Virus record (IMG/VR): IMGVR_UViG_3300031576_000081 | Coordinates: 1-47,743 of that record | Strand: one strand, 5' to 3' | DNA from: a virus | DNA length: 47,743 nt | In this document: positions 39,453 to 47,743 of the stretch, one piece after another | Numbering within the stretch: the first letter of the stretch is position 1 | Layout of the letters: each line of letters begins with the position of its first letter | Notes under the pieces: model-generated | Databases searched by the model: none | Seen by the model: the letters and a program-made list of their open reading frames with translations, nothing else | Told to the model about the DNA's origin: nothing | Program-made: the position numbers and the translations under genes

Positions 39453-42400
39453 GTGGCGACTTCGACCGTTCGTGTCCTCTTCCTGGGCGACAGCGCTTCG
39501 GCGGTGCGATCCGTCAACACGCTCAACCGCTCGCTCGGCGGACTCGACCGCGCAGCCTCGCTGGCCGGCCGTGCGCTCGCTGTCGGCATCGTCGGCGGGC
39601 TCGTCGCCGCTACAAAAGCAGCGGTGGACTATGACCGAGCGATGCGCAACGTCAACACGCTCACCAAGCTCTCCGAGGCGCGCTTCCAGGCGCTCTCGAA
39701 GCAGGTGCTGGGGTTGTCGAAGGAGACCGGCAAGGCACCGCGCGATCTCGCCCGTGGCCTGTACGACGTCGTCTCCTCGGGCTTCAAGGCGAATGACGCG
39801 ATCAAGATCCTCCGCGTCTCGGCGAAGGCGGCGACGGCCGGGCTGACCGACACCGCGACGGCGACGAAGGCGATCAACGCCGCGCTCAACGCCTACCACC
39901 TACAGGCAGACGATGCGCGCAAGGTCTCGGACATCCTCTTCCAGACCGTCAACAAGGGCGTCCTCACCTTCGAGGAGCTCGCTCAGAACATGGGCGACCT
40001 CGTCCCCGCCGCAGCGCCGCTCGGAGTCACGCTCGAGGAAGTCGGCGCTGCCATCGCGACGATCACTCTGCAGGGCGTCCCCGCCGCCGAGGCCGCGACG
40101 CGGGTGAAGAACACCATGCTTCAGCTCGCGAGCCCGTCCAAGGCGCTCGCAGGACTGCTCAAGGAGCAGGGCTTCGCTTCGGGCGAGGCGGCGATCAAGG
40201 CCCGAGGGTTCTCAGGCGTCCTGCAGCTCCTGCAAGGGGCGACGCAGGGCTCGGTAACGGAGACCGCCAAGCTCACCCCGGAGATCCGCGCGCTGCTCGG
40301 CGTCGTCGGGCTGACCGGTAAGAACCTCGCCACGTACGAGCGCAACCTGCGCTCGATGGACGCTGCGCAGCGAGGCTCAGGCGCATCCGCAGCCGCCTTC
40401 GCCGAGCAGGGCAAGTCGATTGGCGTGCAGTGGGACCGCGCGAAGGCGTCCCTCATCGCGGCTGCGATCCCGCTCGGCCAGCAGCTCTTCCCGCTCCTGA
40501 CGGCAGGCGCGGGCAAAGTCGAGGAGTTCGCGGATGCGCTGCCGCGGTTGCGAGCCCAGCTGGGGCCACTCGTCAGCGGTGTCGGCGACCTCGCGCGGGT
40601 CAGCTTCGACCTCGCGCGGACAGACGCTGGGCAGTTCGGAATCATCACCGCGCTGTCGACGCTGACCGCCGGGAAGGCGATATTCGGCGTCCGTAATCTC
40701 GTCACGAGCCTGCGAGGCCTGCCGCCAGGCCTCTCTCTCGCGGTCGCTGGCCTTGGACTCCTCGCCGGAGCCTTCATCTTCGCTGCAACGCGCGGGGACA
40801 GACTGAAGCAGTCCGTTGACGATGTCGTGCGTGCTGTCCGCAGTCTGAATCAGGCCTCGCTCGATGAGGTGCAGGCGCACCTGCGCGTCCAGCAGGCGCA
40901 GACGTCAGTCCAGGCATCCACGACCAACCTTCAGCTTGCTAAGCGTGCCCTTACTCAGGCAGAGCGGGACTTCGGCAAGGGGTCGCTCGAGGCGCGGACG
41001 GCGCTCGATGCGGTCCGCTCCGCGCAGGATCAGGTCAAGCAGTCGGCTTACGATCTCAGACAGGCGAAGAGAGACGCGACGGCAGCTGAAGCCGACCACG
41101 CCCGTGCGAATAGAGAAGTCGAGAAGGCGCAGCGGAAGGCTGCAGAAATCACACAGCAGCAAGCTACGTCACTGCGCGAGCTGGCGAAAGGGACGAGGGG
41201 TGCGGCGGGTGCCGCCGGAGCCCACACAGACCAGACGCTGGCTAGCACGAAGGCGGTCCGCGACTACGGCGACGCCGTCGCCGTCGCCTTCCGCAAGCTT
41301 GGCGCGAGCAAGGCAGAAGCGGATCGAGCGCGCCAGGCGGTCTTCCTCCTGACTCAGCAGCTCGGTCGCGTGCCGACGATCAAGGAAATCCGCATCTACG
41401 TCACCCAGATCAACCGGCGGGTCGGGCCGGGCCTCGGTGGCGACACGGGCCGCGGCGGGGTGGGACGCGCCTCCGGCGGCTTCATCCCCCATCTCCCCGG
41501 CTCCGTCTCGGGCGCGGACTCCGTCCCAGCCATGCTCACGCCCGGCGAGATCGTGCTCAACCGCTCACAGCAGAACGTGCTCGGCGGGCCGCGCTTCCTC
41601 TCCCAGCTGTTCGGCTTCTCGGGCGAGCGCGGGACGCACTTCCAGGCAGGCGGGATCGTGCCGGGCGCAGGGCGACGCACAGGCCCTCCCAGTCGAGGAC
41701 GCTACCCGCACCGCTCGCCTCGCCAGCGCCCGTACGCCAAGGTCACGAAGGCCGCCCGCTTCGCCTTCCGCGCGGCTGAGGCCGTCGGCCGGCGCATCTC
41801 CGACCTCGACCGCTCGTACGGGCAGCTGCAGCGCGAGTTCTCGATCTCGCCCGAGGAGCCGATCGCCTACGACGCCGACGGCAACGAGATCCTCAACTCG
41901 GCGGCGATCTCCAAGCACCTGAACGAGATCGGCCGGCTCATCATCCACCGCCAGCGCATGCTCGCGCTCCTGGACGAAGAGAAGGCCAAGCTCGAGGAGG
42001 CGATCGAGGCTCTGCGCAAGGCGATCGCCGAGCTCATGGCGGAGATGAACCGCGAGCGCGAGGCCGCCGAGGACGATGCCCGTCGCGCTCGCGAGTTCGC
42101 GCAGGAGCTCAAGGTCGCCGAGCGCGAAGAGGCCGACCTGCGCTCGCAGAAGCCGAAGACGGCCAAGGCCAAGAAGGAGCGAGACGCGGCGGTGCGCCGA
42201 TCCGAGCGCGAGCAGGATCGCCTGCGCGGGCGCATCGAGGGCGCGCGCAAGTCCGAGCAGAAGCACCTGAACCGTCGGCGCGGTCTGAACACGATCAAGG
42301 GCGACCTCGCGTCGAACATCGAGACCGCCCGCTCGCTTATGCACGACGTGCCCTTCGACCGCCGCGACGTCGAACTCGACGTCATGGAGCTCATGCAGGA

Positions 42401-42839
42401 AGCGCGCGACTGGTCCGACTACCGCGCGCAGCCAGGTGCCGGCGGAGAAGGCGGAGGCGGCGATGGGGGAGAGGGCGGCGGGGGTGGCGGCGGCGGCATC
42501 GACGAGGAAGCCCTGCGCAAGCTCGGCCTTGGGCGGCTCGCAGCGGCGATCGAGATCGCGCAGCTCAAGGTGATCGGCTCCTTCCAGAAGGGCACCATCC
42601 ACGTCCCCCGGACGGGCCTCTACCAGCTGCATGCGGGCGAGCAGGTGCAGCGCGCGGGAGTCGCGAACGTCAACGCCGAGACCGGTCCGGTAATCGTTCA
42701 GATCAGCGCTAACGACACGCTCATGGGAGAGCTCCTGAGCCGCGCGATCGACGTAGGAGTGGTCCGCAATGCGGACGCCATGAACCTGCGCATGGGCACC
42801 GATGCCGACCGGCGTCGCCGGGAAGGGCGCTATGCGTAG
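39453..42839 (+). CDS. Tape measure protein
   Basis: 1128 residues. The N-terminal core (AVDYDRAMRNVNTLTKLSEA to about residue 240) is the TP901-type tape-measure domain. A hydrophobic stretch near 427-448 (LAVAGLGLLAGAFIFAATRG) may cross the host membrane. Long coiled coils, the tape-measure motif PAMLTPGEIVLN and a glycine run (about 1005-1022) follow. Tail length scales with this protein; at about 0.15 nm per residue the tail would be near 170 nm. Confidence 0.95.
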   Translation: MATSTVRVLFLGDSASAVRSVNTLNRSLGGLDRAASLAGRALAVGIVGGLVAATKAAVDYDRAMRNVNTLTKLSEARFQALSKQVLGLSKETGKAPRDLARGLYDVVSSGFKANDAIKILRVSAKAATAGLTDTATATKAINAALNAYHLQADDARKVSDILFQTVNKGVLTFEELAQNMGDLVPAAAPLGVTLEEVGAAIATITLQGVPAAEAATRVKNTMLQLASPSKALAGLLKEQGFASGEAAIKARGFSGVLQLLQGATQGSVTETAKLTPEIRALLGVVGLTGKNLATYERNLRSMDAAQRGSGASAAAFAEQGKSIGVQWDRAKASLIAAAIPLGQQLFPLLTAGAGKVEEFADALPRLRAQLGPLVSGVGDLARVSFDLARTDAGQFGIITALSTLTAGKAIFGVRNLVTSLRGLPPGLSLAVAGLGLLAGAFIFAATRGDRLKQSVDDVVRAVRSLNQASLDEVQAHLRVQQAQTSVQASTTNLQLAKRALTQAERDFGKGSLEARTALDAVRSAQDQVKQSAYDLRQAKRDATAAEADHARANREVEKAQRKAAEITQQQATSLRELAKGTRGAAGAAGAHTDQTLASTKAVRDYGDAVAVAFRKLGASKAEADRARQAVFLLTQQLGRVPTIKEIRIYVTQINRRVGPGLGGDTGRGGVGRASGGFIPHLPGSVSGADSVPAMLTPGEIVLNRSQQNVLGGPRFLSQLFGFSGERGTHFQAGGIVPGAGRRTGPPSRGRYPHRSPRQRPYAKVTKAARFAFRAAEAVGRRISDLDRSYGQLQREFSISPEEPIAYDADGNEILNSAAISKHLNEIGRLIIHRQRMLALLDEEKAKLEEAIEALRKAIAELMAEMNREREAAEDDARRAREFAQELKVAEREEADLRSQKPKTAKAKKERDAAVRRSEREQDRLRGRIEGARKSEQKHLNRRRGLNTIKGDLASNIETARSLMHDVPFDRRDVELDVMELMQEARDWSDYRAQPGAGGEGGGGDGGEGGGGGGGGIDEEALRKLGLGRLAAAIEIAQLKVIGSFQKGTIHVPRTGLYQLHAGEQVQRAGVANVNAETGPVIVQISANDTLMGELLSRAIDVGVVRNADAMNLRMGTDADRRRREGRYA

Positions 42840-42874
42840 CCAGCGAGTGGTGACGTGGGTCGGAGGTGGCCCGA

Positions 42875-44977
42875 ATGCCCGATAGCTTCGTGCTCACCGC
42901 TCCCGGTGCTGGTACGCAGGTCGAGTTCGCGTCCTACTCAGGGCCACCCGATTTCGGGCAGAAGGATCTCCTGAAGGCCGCCTTGGTGGAGACACCTTTC
43001 ACCGAAGGTGCCCTCTCACATGAGCTGACGGGTCCTCGGAAGATGAGCTTCCCGCTCATCCTGCGCGGCTCGCAGTCCATCTCGAATCTCGGCCTGTATG
43101 ACCAGGAGGCACTCTTCCGAGAGTTGGCGCGTCCGGGTGCCTTGCTCGACCTGAAGCCTCAGGGCGCAACCACCGCCGTACGCTTCGACGTTCTCTCCGG
43201 CCGCTATGAGTTCGACTACGGCGTCCACCTCAACCGCGAAGGGATCCGGCTCGGAACGCTCGAGCTCGAGACGTTGCCCTTCGGCTACTGGCCGACAGAG
43301 ATCCTGCTCGCATCCGTCGCGTCGGTTGCTCTGCCAGGCGCGCTCACCTGGGCGGGCTCTCTCATCGGGGACGCGCCGGCGCTCTTCAAGATCGTCATTC
43401 AGCCGACCGTAGCGAGCTCAGTCCCGGCTGGTACGTGGCTAGCCGACGCGCTCGCCTACTCGCTGACGCGTACGGCGTCGCACATCGCGCACTTCCGAGC
43501 CGCCTCTTTGAGCGCGCTCCTCTCCCCTGCGACACTCGTCGGCGAGGCCGTCGCGGTCTCGTCGCAGGTGCTGAACCTGTATCTCTCGCCGACGCAGGGC
43601 GGCTGGACGGCGATCGCTGCCTACGATCTCGCATCGGCCTTGGAGCCGGCGCACCGCGGTCACTACCGCGCCTTTGGCTGGTTCAAGCTCGGAGGACCGC
43701 CGCAGAAGCTGCCCTGGTACGTCTCGCTCGATGCAGTCCCGCTTGCGAACCCGGCCGCGGCCTTCGCGAGTGCCGCCGAGGTAGCAACCGTTCCCCCCGC
43801 GCTCTCGGCAGGGCCGGTCTACTACGGGGCCGAACCGACACCGGGATACGCACTCCTCGACCTCGGTGCTCTGACGCTTCCGGCATTCGCGTCGGGCTAT
43901 GGCGGAGGGCAGCGACTGCGCCTGTGGGTCTCGCCGGCGACGCCCAACATCGGAGTGGGCTCGCCGATCTTCGGCTTCGCAGGGCTCTACCTCTTGCCCG
44001 AGCCCGTCGCCGTCCTGCCGCGAGGACTCGCGCAGCCGACCTTGATCTCGCCGAGCGCCGGGCGCTTGACGCACGACGCGGTCACTCGCCTCGCTGTCAT
44101 CTCGGACACCTCGCTCAACCTTGCTACTGCGAACCCGCTTGCGAATGCGCTGGCTCACTTGCGCGGGGCGTTCCCGCAGGCAGGCTCGGCGATTCGCCTC
44201 GACTTGCTCGGCGCTGCGAGGCGCTCCTTCCTGCCGAACTACGCGAACATCGTCGGCTCGGACGGACCGCACGCCTGGTTCCGCCACGAGGAGCTCGCCG
44301 GGCCGACGCTCGTCGATTCGCGCGGAAGTTGGATGGGGTCGTGGATCACGCCCGCCTCCCTCGGCGCAACCGGAATCGCGGGCTTCGGCGGTCGCTACGA
44401 CGGCGCCTCGCACGTCGCGCGCGCCGCCTCGATGATCGGTGTGCAGGCGACCTCGTGGTCGATCGAGCTGTGGACGATGCGCCAGAACGCCTCCGACTAC
44501 GGCGTGATGATCTCGCAAGGCCCGAACACGGCCGTCGGCTCGAGCCTCGAGATCGGCTTCGGCCCCACGCAGTTCGCCTACTTCAAGTTCGCTGACACGG
44601 ACGAGCTTTCGGCCTCGGTCGCCGACACCGTCGAGAGCATCTTCTCCCACTACGTCTTCACCTGGGACTACGCGACCCGCACGAAGTCCATCTGGCGGAA
44701 CTCGGAGCTGCTCGCGAGCGGCGTGGCTGTGTCGACCTACCGAGCGTCCGGTCCCATCGAGATCGGCAGGCGCTTGACGGGGGCCGACCGCTTCTTCCTC
44801 GGGCGCATGGACGAAATAGCCTTCTACCGGGGTACGGCGATCGGCTCGGCTGTCGTACGCTCACACTACCTCGAAGGGCAGGCAGCACCCACGGCTCCGC
44901 TCGTTCATTCGGGGCCACAGTTCGCGGCCGTCTCGGCGCACTACCGCCCGCGCTTCCAGTTCATCAAGGGTCTGTGA
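42875..44977 (+). CDS. Distal tail protein with C-terminal LamG-like lectin domain
   Basis: ATG 42875 (GGAGGTGG upstream) gives 700 residues. The first 150 (ALSHELTGPRKMSFPLILRG, LYDQEALFRELARPGALLDL, RLGTLELETLPFGYWPTEIL) match Dit-like distal tail proteins. About residues 490-690 form a concanavalin/LamG sandwich (SWSIELWTMRQNASDYGVMI, YVFTWDYATRTKSIWRNSEL, GRMDEIAFYRG), which likely binds host surface sugars. Confidence 0.75.
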   Translation: MPDSFVLTAPGAGTQVEFASYSGPPDFGQKDLLKAALVETPFTEGALSHELTGPRKMSFPLILRGSQSISNLGLYDQEALFRELARPGALLDLKPQGATTAVRFDVLSGRYEFDYGVHLNREGIRLGTLELETLPFGYWPTEILLASVASVALPGALTWAGSLIGDAPALFKIVIQPTVASSVPAGTWLADALAYSLTRTASHIAHFRAASLSALLSPATLVGEAVAVSSQVLNLYLSPTQGGWTAIAAYDLASALEPAHRGHYRAFGWFKLGGPPQKLPWYVSLDAVPLANPAAAFASAAEVATVPPALSAGPVYYGAEPTPGYALLDLGALTLPAFASGYGGGQRLRLWVSPATPNIGVGSPIFGFAGLYLLPEPVAVLPRGLAQPTLISPSAGRLTHDAVTRLAVISDTSLNLATANPLANALAHLRGAFPQAGSAIRLDLLGAARRSFLPNYANIVGSDGPHAWFRHEELAGPTLVDSRGSWMGSWITPASLGATGIAGFGGRYDGASHVARAASMIGVQATSWSIELWTMRQNASDYGVMISQGPNTAVGSSLEIGFGPTQFAYFKFADTDELSASVADTVESIFSHYVFTWDYATRTKSIWRNSELLASGVAVSTYRASGPIEIGRRLTGADRFFLGRMDEIAFYRGTAIGSAVVRSHYLEGQAAPTAPLVHSGPQFAAVSAHYRPRFQFIKGL

Positions 44978-44980
44978 GCC

Positions 44981-46543
44981 GTGTTTACCGTCGTCGCTCT
45001 GCGAGCGGGACGCCCAGCACTCGAGTTCACGCCGCAGGCCGACTCCGTGCGCTTCTCGAGTGCCGCGATCGGCGGCTTCGGCTCCTGCTCGTTCAGGCTT
45101 CCAGGGACAGACGCCCTGCGCTATCTGCCGCTGCTGTCGACGATCAAGCTCTTCTTCGGAAGCGCGCTTCTCTGGGAAGGCCGCGTCGAGGACATCCGCC
45201 TCAACATCTCGTCCGACAACGCCATCTGCGACGTCACCTGCTTCGGCTTCCGGCGGCTGCTCGAGGAGACGAGCTTCAAGCGAGTGTGGCTTCTGCGCTC
45301 TATCAACTGGAATCCCTCTCTCGCGGCGGCAGGGATAGCGGCGTGCTCGGGCACCCCTGCGCTCGCGAACGGCACGACCTCATGCACGGTGGGGCAGTTC
45401 GATCCGGCGGATCTCACCCGCGTCGGGATCAGGGTGCGAGCCATCGCTGCGGCGACCTCGCCCGAGGCGAACTGGGCGATCTACACTGCGCCCGACGGGG
45501 TGACGCTCGTCCGCCTACGCGCCGTCGTCCGCACGCTCTCGGGCGGCGCGCATGCCTTCGCGCAGGACTCGATCACGGGCTCGGCCTGGACTTCTCTCTA
45601 CTGTGCCACGGGCGTTGCCGCTGGCACGGCGGTCAACGTGGCCTGCTCTGCGGGATCCAAGAAGCTGCTCATCGGGGCGCAGGCCGGGGCCACGCCGGGC
45701 GCGCCCGATGCCGACTGGGAGAACATCCGCATCCTCTGCACGGCGCTCGACGAGGACGAATCGGGCGGCATCTACGGCCACCGCATCATGGCCGACGTGC
45801 TGGCCCTGGTGAGCGGTCTTACGGTAGGGACGATCCAGGACTCGCGCGAGTTCGCGATCCCCGCTTTGGGCCGTTCCGTGCGCGACTCGGCGCTATCGGT
45901 GATCGAAGAGGTCGCCGCTTACTACGAGCGCGAGTGGAGCGTATGGGAGGACGCGCGCTTCGACTGGGTAACGCCAGGCCTCGACGATCTCGACTGGGTC
46001 CTGCCGCTCGCGGAGATCACTACCCTCGAGCTCGAGTCGAGTGTGGACGGCGCGACCAAGTCCGTGTTCCTGCTCTACGAAGACGCTGCCTCGGGGCAAC
46101 CCGCCGAGGCGAGCGCATCCTCGAACGATCGCCGCAATCCCTACGTGCGCTCGGGAGCCACACGCGACGAGATCCTGCAGGCGCCCGTCGTGATGACCGC
46201 GACCTCAGCCGCACGCCTGGCAGAGAAGCTGGCCTTGGATCGCGGAGCGACGCCGGCCGTGCGCGGCAAGCTCACGCTCCCGGCGACATCGCACGTTCCC
46301 CATGCCCAAGGCGGCTCGCGTCCGGCCTTTCAGATTCGAGGAGGAGAGAACGTGGTGATCCCAGACCTCCCGAAGGACGACTACTTCAGGCCCGGCCGCG
46401 ACGGGCAGACGTTGTTCCACGTGCGCTCGGCGGAGACGGACATGGAGACCGCCCGCACTACGCTCGAACTCGAGGGCTACTCACGCCGCTCGGACATCCT
46501 GCTAGCCCGGATCGGCGCTGTGACACGGTCGGTTGCCGGCTGA
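44981..46543 (+). CDS. Tail tip / hub protein
   Basis: 520 residues from GTG 44981. N-terminal VVALRAGRPALEFTPQADSV with SCSFRLPG and ALLWEGRVEDIRL is the pattern of baseplate hub-like proteins (gp27/Tal fold). The C-terminal part (SRPAFQIRGGENVVIPDLPK, then VRSAETDMETARTTLELEGY) repeats it. A recombined carbohydrate or IgG-type insert lies in the middle (about 115-250). Likely adsorption or tail-tip assembly. Confidence 0.65.
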   Translation: MFTVVALRAGRPALEFTPQADSVRFSSAAIGGFGSCSFRLPGTDALRYLPLLSTIKLFFGSALLWEGRVEDIRLNISSDNAICDVTCFGFRRLLEETSFKRVWLLRSINWNPSLAAAGIAACSGTPALANGTTSCTVGQFDPADLTRVGIRVRAIAAATSPEANWAIYTAPDGVTLVRLRAVVRTLSGGAHAFAQDSITGSAWTSLYCATGVAAGTAVNVACSAGSKKLLIGAQAGATPGAPDADWENIRILCTALDEDESGGIYGHRIMADVLALVSGLTVGTIQDSREFAIPALGRSVRDSALSVIEEVAAYYEREWSVWEDARFDWVTPGLDDLDWVLPLAEITTLELESSVDGATKSVFLLYEDAASGQPAEASASSNDRRNPYVRSGATRDEILQAPVVMTATSAARLAEKLALDRGATPAVRGKLTLPATSHVPHAQGGSRPAFQIRGGENVVIPDLPKDDYFRPGRDGQTLFHVRSAETDMETARTTLELEGYSRRSDILLARIGAVTRSVAG

Positions 46544-46830
46544 TGGCGTTCGCGCTGCGCACCGTTGGCGAAGACCGTTATGGCTTCGCGCTTAGAGGCG
46601 AACGCGGCCCGCGGCTTGTCCTCGTCTCCCGCACGACGAGCTTCACCTCCGGGGGGGCGATCGCCGGGCGAGGATTGATCGGCGGCTCGCGAACAAGCGC
46701 GGCAGTCGGAGGCAGGAACACGCTCGTCAGCATCGTCTCGCAGAGCGGGACTGCGTTCGCTGGCTCAGGGCTCCTAACCGGTGGCAGCCCCGGCGGTGGT
46801 GGCGGCTCCAGGGGAACCTTCGCGATCTGA
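46543..46830 (+). CDS. Small tail-region protein
   Basis: 95 residues, ATG overlapping the hub stop. Gly/Ser-rich C-terminus with IAGRGLIGGS and FAGSGLLTGGSPGGGGGSRG repeats. Possibly a tail-tip accessory; unknown. Confidence 0.55.
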   Translation: MAFALRTVGEDRYGFALRGERGPRLVLVSRTTSFTSGGAIAGRGLIGGSRTSAAVGGRNTLVSIVSQSGTAFAGSGLLTGGSPGGGGGSRGTFAI

Positions 46831-46844
46831 AGGGGAGGTAGGCC

Positions 46845-47426
46845 ATGAAGCTCTACGCGCAGCCGTGCAGGTCGGGACCTCGTGCGGCGAACGACTCCGG
46901 TCCGAGGCAGGCCAGCGCCATCGACCTCGTCGTCATCCACTCGGCAGAGGTCGCCGACTCGTTCGGTGCCGACAACACCGCCGAGGGGGTCGCCAACTAC
47001 TTCTCGCGCTCGTCGACGCAAGCCTCGACGCAGCTCGCCGTTGACCGCGACTCCTGCGTCAGGATGCTGCCTGATCTCGTCATCGCGTGGGGAGCGCGGG
47101 GAGCGAACTCGGACGGCCTGCATGTCGAGATTTGCGGGTACGCGCGCTGGAAGCGCGAGGAGTGGCTGTCGGCTGCGAACAAGCCCATGCTCGATCGCGC
47201 AGCGGCCAAGGTCGCGAAGTGGTGCTGGCAATACAAGATCCCGCGGCGCTGGCTCACCGTCGAAGAGGTGCGCGCCGGCAAGCGCGGCCTGACGACGCAC
47301 AACGACGTGAACGCGGCGTTCAAGGGCGGCTCGCATTGGGATCCCGGCACGGGGTTCCCGATGGCCTGGTTTCTCCAGCGGGTGCGCTACTGGTACGCAG
47401 AGATCGTCAAGGATCGTGCGTCCTGA
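46845..47426 (+). CDS. Endolysin, N-acetylmuramoyl-L-alanine amidase
   Basis: 193 residues behind GGGGAGG. Amidase_2 domain: IDLVVIHSAEV (zinc His32), a central GANSDGLHVEICGYARW, LTTHNDVNAA and SHWDPGTGFP completing the zinc and catalytic set. It cuts between glycan and stem peptide at lysis. It has no cell-wall-binding repeat and no signal peptide, so it depends on the holin proteins downstream. Confidence 0.9.
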   Translation: MKLYAQPCRSGPRAANDSGPRQASAIDLVVIHSAEVADSFGADNTAEGVANYFSRSSTQASTQLAVDRDSCVRMLPDLVIAWGARGANSDGLHVEICGYARWKREEWLSAANKPMLDRAAAKVAKWCWQYKIPRRWLTVEEVRAGKRGLTTHNDVNAAFKGGSHWDPGTGFPMAWFLQRVRYWYAEIVKDRAS

Positions 47427-47437
47427 TGGGAGCCTAG

Positions 47438-47662
47438 GTGTGGCGACCCCAGCGCAAGGACATCCTCTTCGTTCTCGGACTCGTGGGCATCGCCCTCGAG
47501 GAAGCGCGGGTGTTCGGCAATCCAAGCGAGACCCTTTTGCTGGTCTACGCGGCAATGATTGGCTTGCCGCTCGTCTTGCGCGCGGACGAGCATCGCAAGG
47601 AGACGCGCTCCAACAGCGATACGCCGAATGGGCCACGCTCTTCGGATGGGAGCGACGCATGA
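47438..47662 (+). CDS. Holin-like membrane protein (second copy)
   Basis: Same 74-residue product as at 186-410 with few changes (LLVYAAM for LLVFAAM, SNSDTP for SNNDTP). On a circular map the two are one gene. Confidence 0.7.
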   Translation: MWRPQRKDILFVLGLVGIALEEARVFGNPSETLLLVYAAMIGLPLVLRADEHRKETRSNSDTPNGPRSSDGSDA

Positions 47663-47743
47663 AAGCACCGGGCGCGCTCGCCCGCTGGGCATTCACGTGG
47701 ACATACCTGGTCGTCATCGGGGCGCTTCTCCTGCTCGACGTTC
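47659..47743 (+). CDS. 34-residue membrane peptide, cut by the window end
   Basis: Identical as far as it goes to the gene at 407-511 (MKAPGALARWAFTWTYLVVI onward); the last seven codons are missing at the window edge. Confidence 0.6.
   Translation, partial: MKAPGALARWAFTWTYLVVIGALLLLDV

Larger units (their letters stand above)
47256..47743. repeat. Right copy of imperfect terminal redundancy
   Basis: Counterpart of 1-491, starting inside the endolysin gene at ACCGTCGAAGAGGTGCG and running to the window end. Confidence 0.9.

Noticed and set aside
42461-42500. Glycine-rich repeat in the tape measure gene as a mobile or regulatory repeat
   Set aside because: It is a simple GGN codon run encoding a flexible linker within the protein.
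43439-44650. 403-codon leftward open frame
   Set aside because: Antisense of the distal tail protein; composition is arginine-rich and non-protein-like.
44974-46542. Upstream part of a long rightward frame ending at 46830
   Set aside because: It runs in another frame through the hub gene; only the part from ATG 46543 is credible.
1-47743. tRNA genes
   Set aside because: No cloverleaf with T-loop and anticodon arm could be picked out by eye; a covariance scan would be decisive.

Overview
The window is an almost complete tailed-phage genome of about 47.25 kb. The last 488 bases (47256-47743) repeat the first 491 bases at roughly 97% identity, so the map closes on itself through the endolysin gene. 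No host chromosomal gene is present. High GC, frequent GTG starts, long runs of 4-base ATGA/GTGA gene overlaps, leaderless-looking early promoters and an Rpf-like muralytic domain point to a high-GC, probably actinobacterial, host; this is inference. A tyrosine integrase plus a divergent XRE regulator pair make the phage temperate. Terminase, portal, capsid, tail-terminator, tube, tape-measure and distal-tail genes in the usual order indicate a long non-contractile tail (siphovirus). The head genes are Mu-like: DUF935-type portal, MuF-like minor head protein and gpI-like protease/scaffold.

Layout. 1-1147: end of endolysin and a cassette of four small membrane proteins (lysis), closed by a strong hairpin terminator. 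1232-1573 (minus): a lipoprotein moron. 1638-2550: genetic switch with face-to-face promoters over one palindrome. 2547-9514: recombination module of RecT, a C39-like cysteine peptidase fold, a zinc protein, SbcD, two ParB-like proteins and SbcC. 9511-11296: small accessory genes joined by recurring junction sequence. 11269-12252 (minus): integrase, with repeats upstream. 12459-16956: accessory block with two HNH-repeat proteins, an Rpf-like secreted protein, another XRE regulator and a VRR-NUC nuclease. 16979-18718: replication, with four palindromic iterons inside the initiator gene, as in the lambda O gene. 18741-21581: a possible barrel-like protein, a methyltransferase and a DnaJ-type zinc-motif/HTH protein. 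21716-32387: packaging and head. 32532-33026 (minus): free-standing HNH homing endonuclease. 33062-36238: a 1058-residue glycosyltransferase/TPR/methyltransferase/glycosyltransferase fusion. 36251-46830: head-tail connection and tail, including a -1 frameshifted tail chaperone pair. 46845-47743: endolysin and the second copy of the lysis start.

How it works together. The switch selects lysogeny or early transcription. Early genes supply annealing recombination (RecT with SbcCD-type ATPase/nuclease) and a lambda-style origin. A candidate late promoter before the small terminase subunit would drive a single late operon of about 26 kb ending in lysis genes. The large sugar/methyl-transfer enzyme between capsid and connector genes suggests glycosylation of virion or host surface.

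All family calls are from reading motifs by eye; no database search was run. No tRNA gene or CRISPR array was seen, though a tRNA cannot be excluded without a covariance search.
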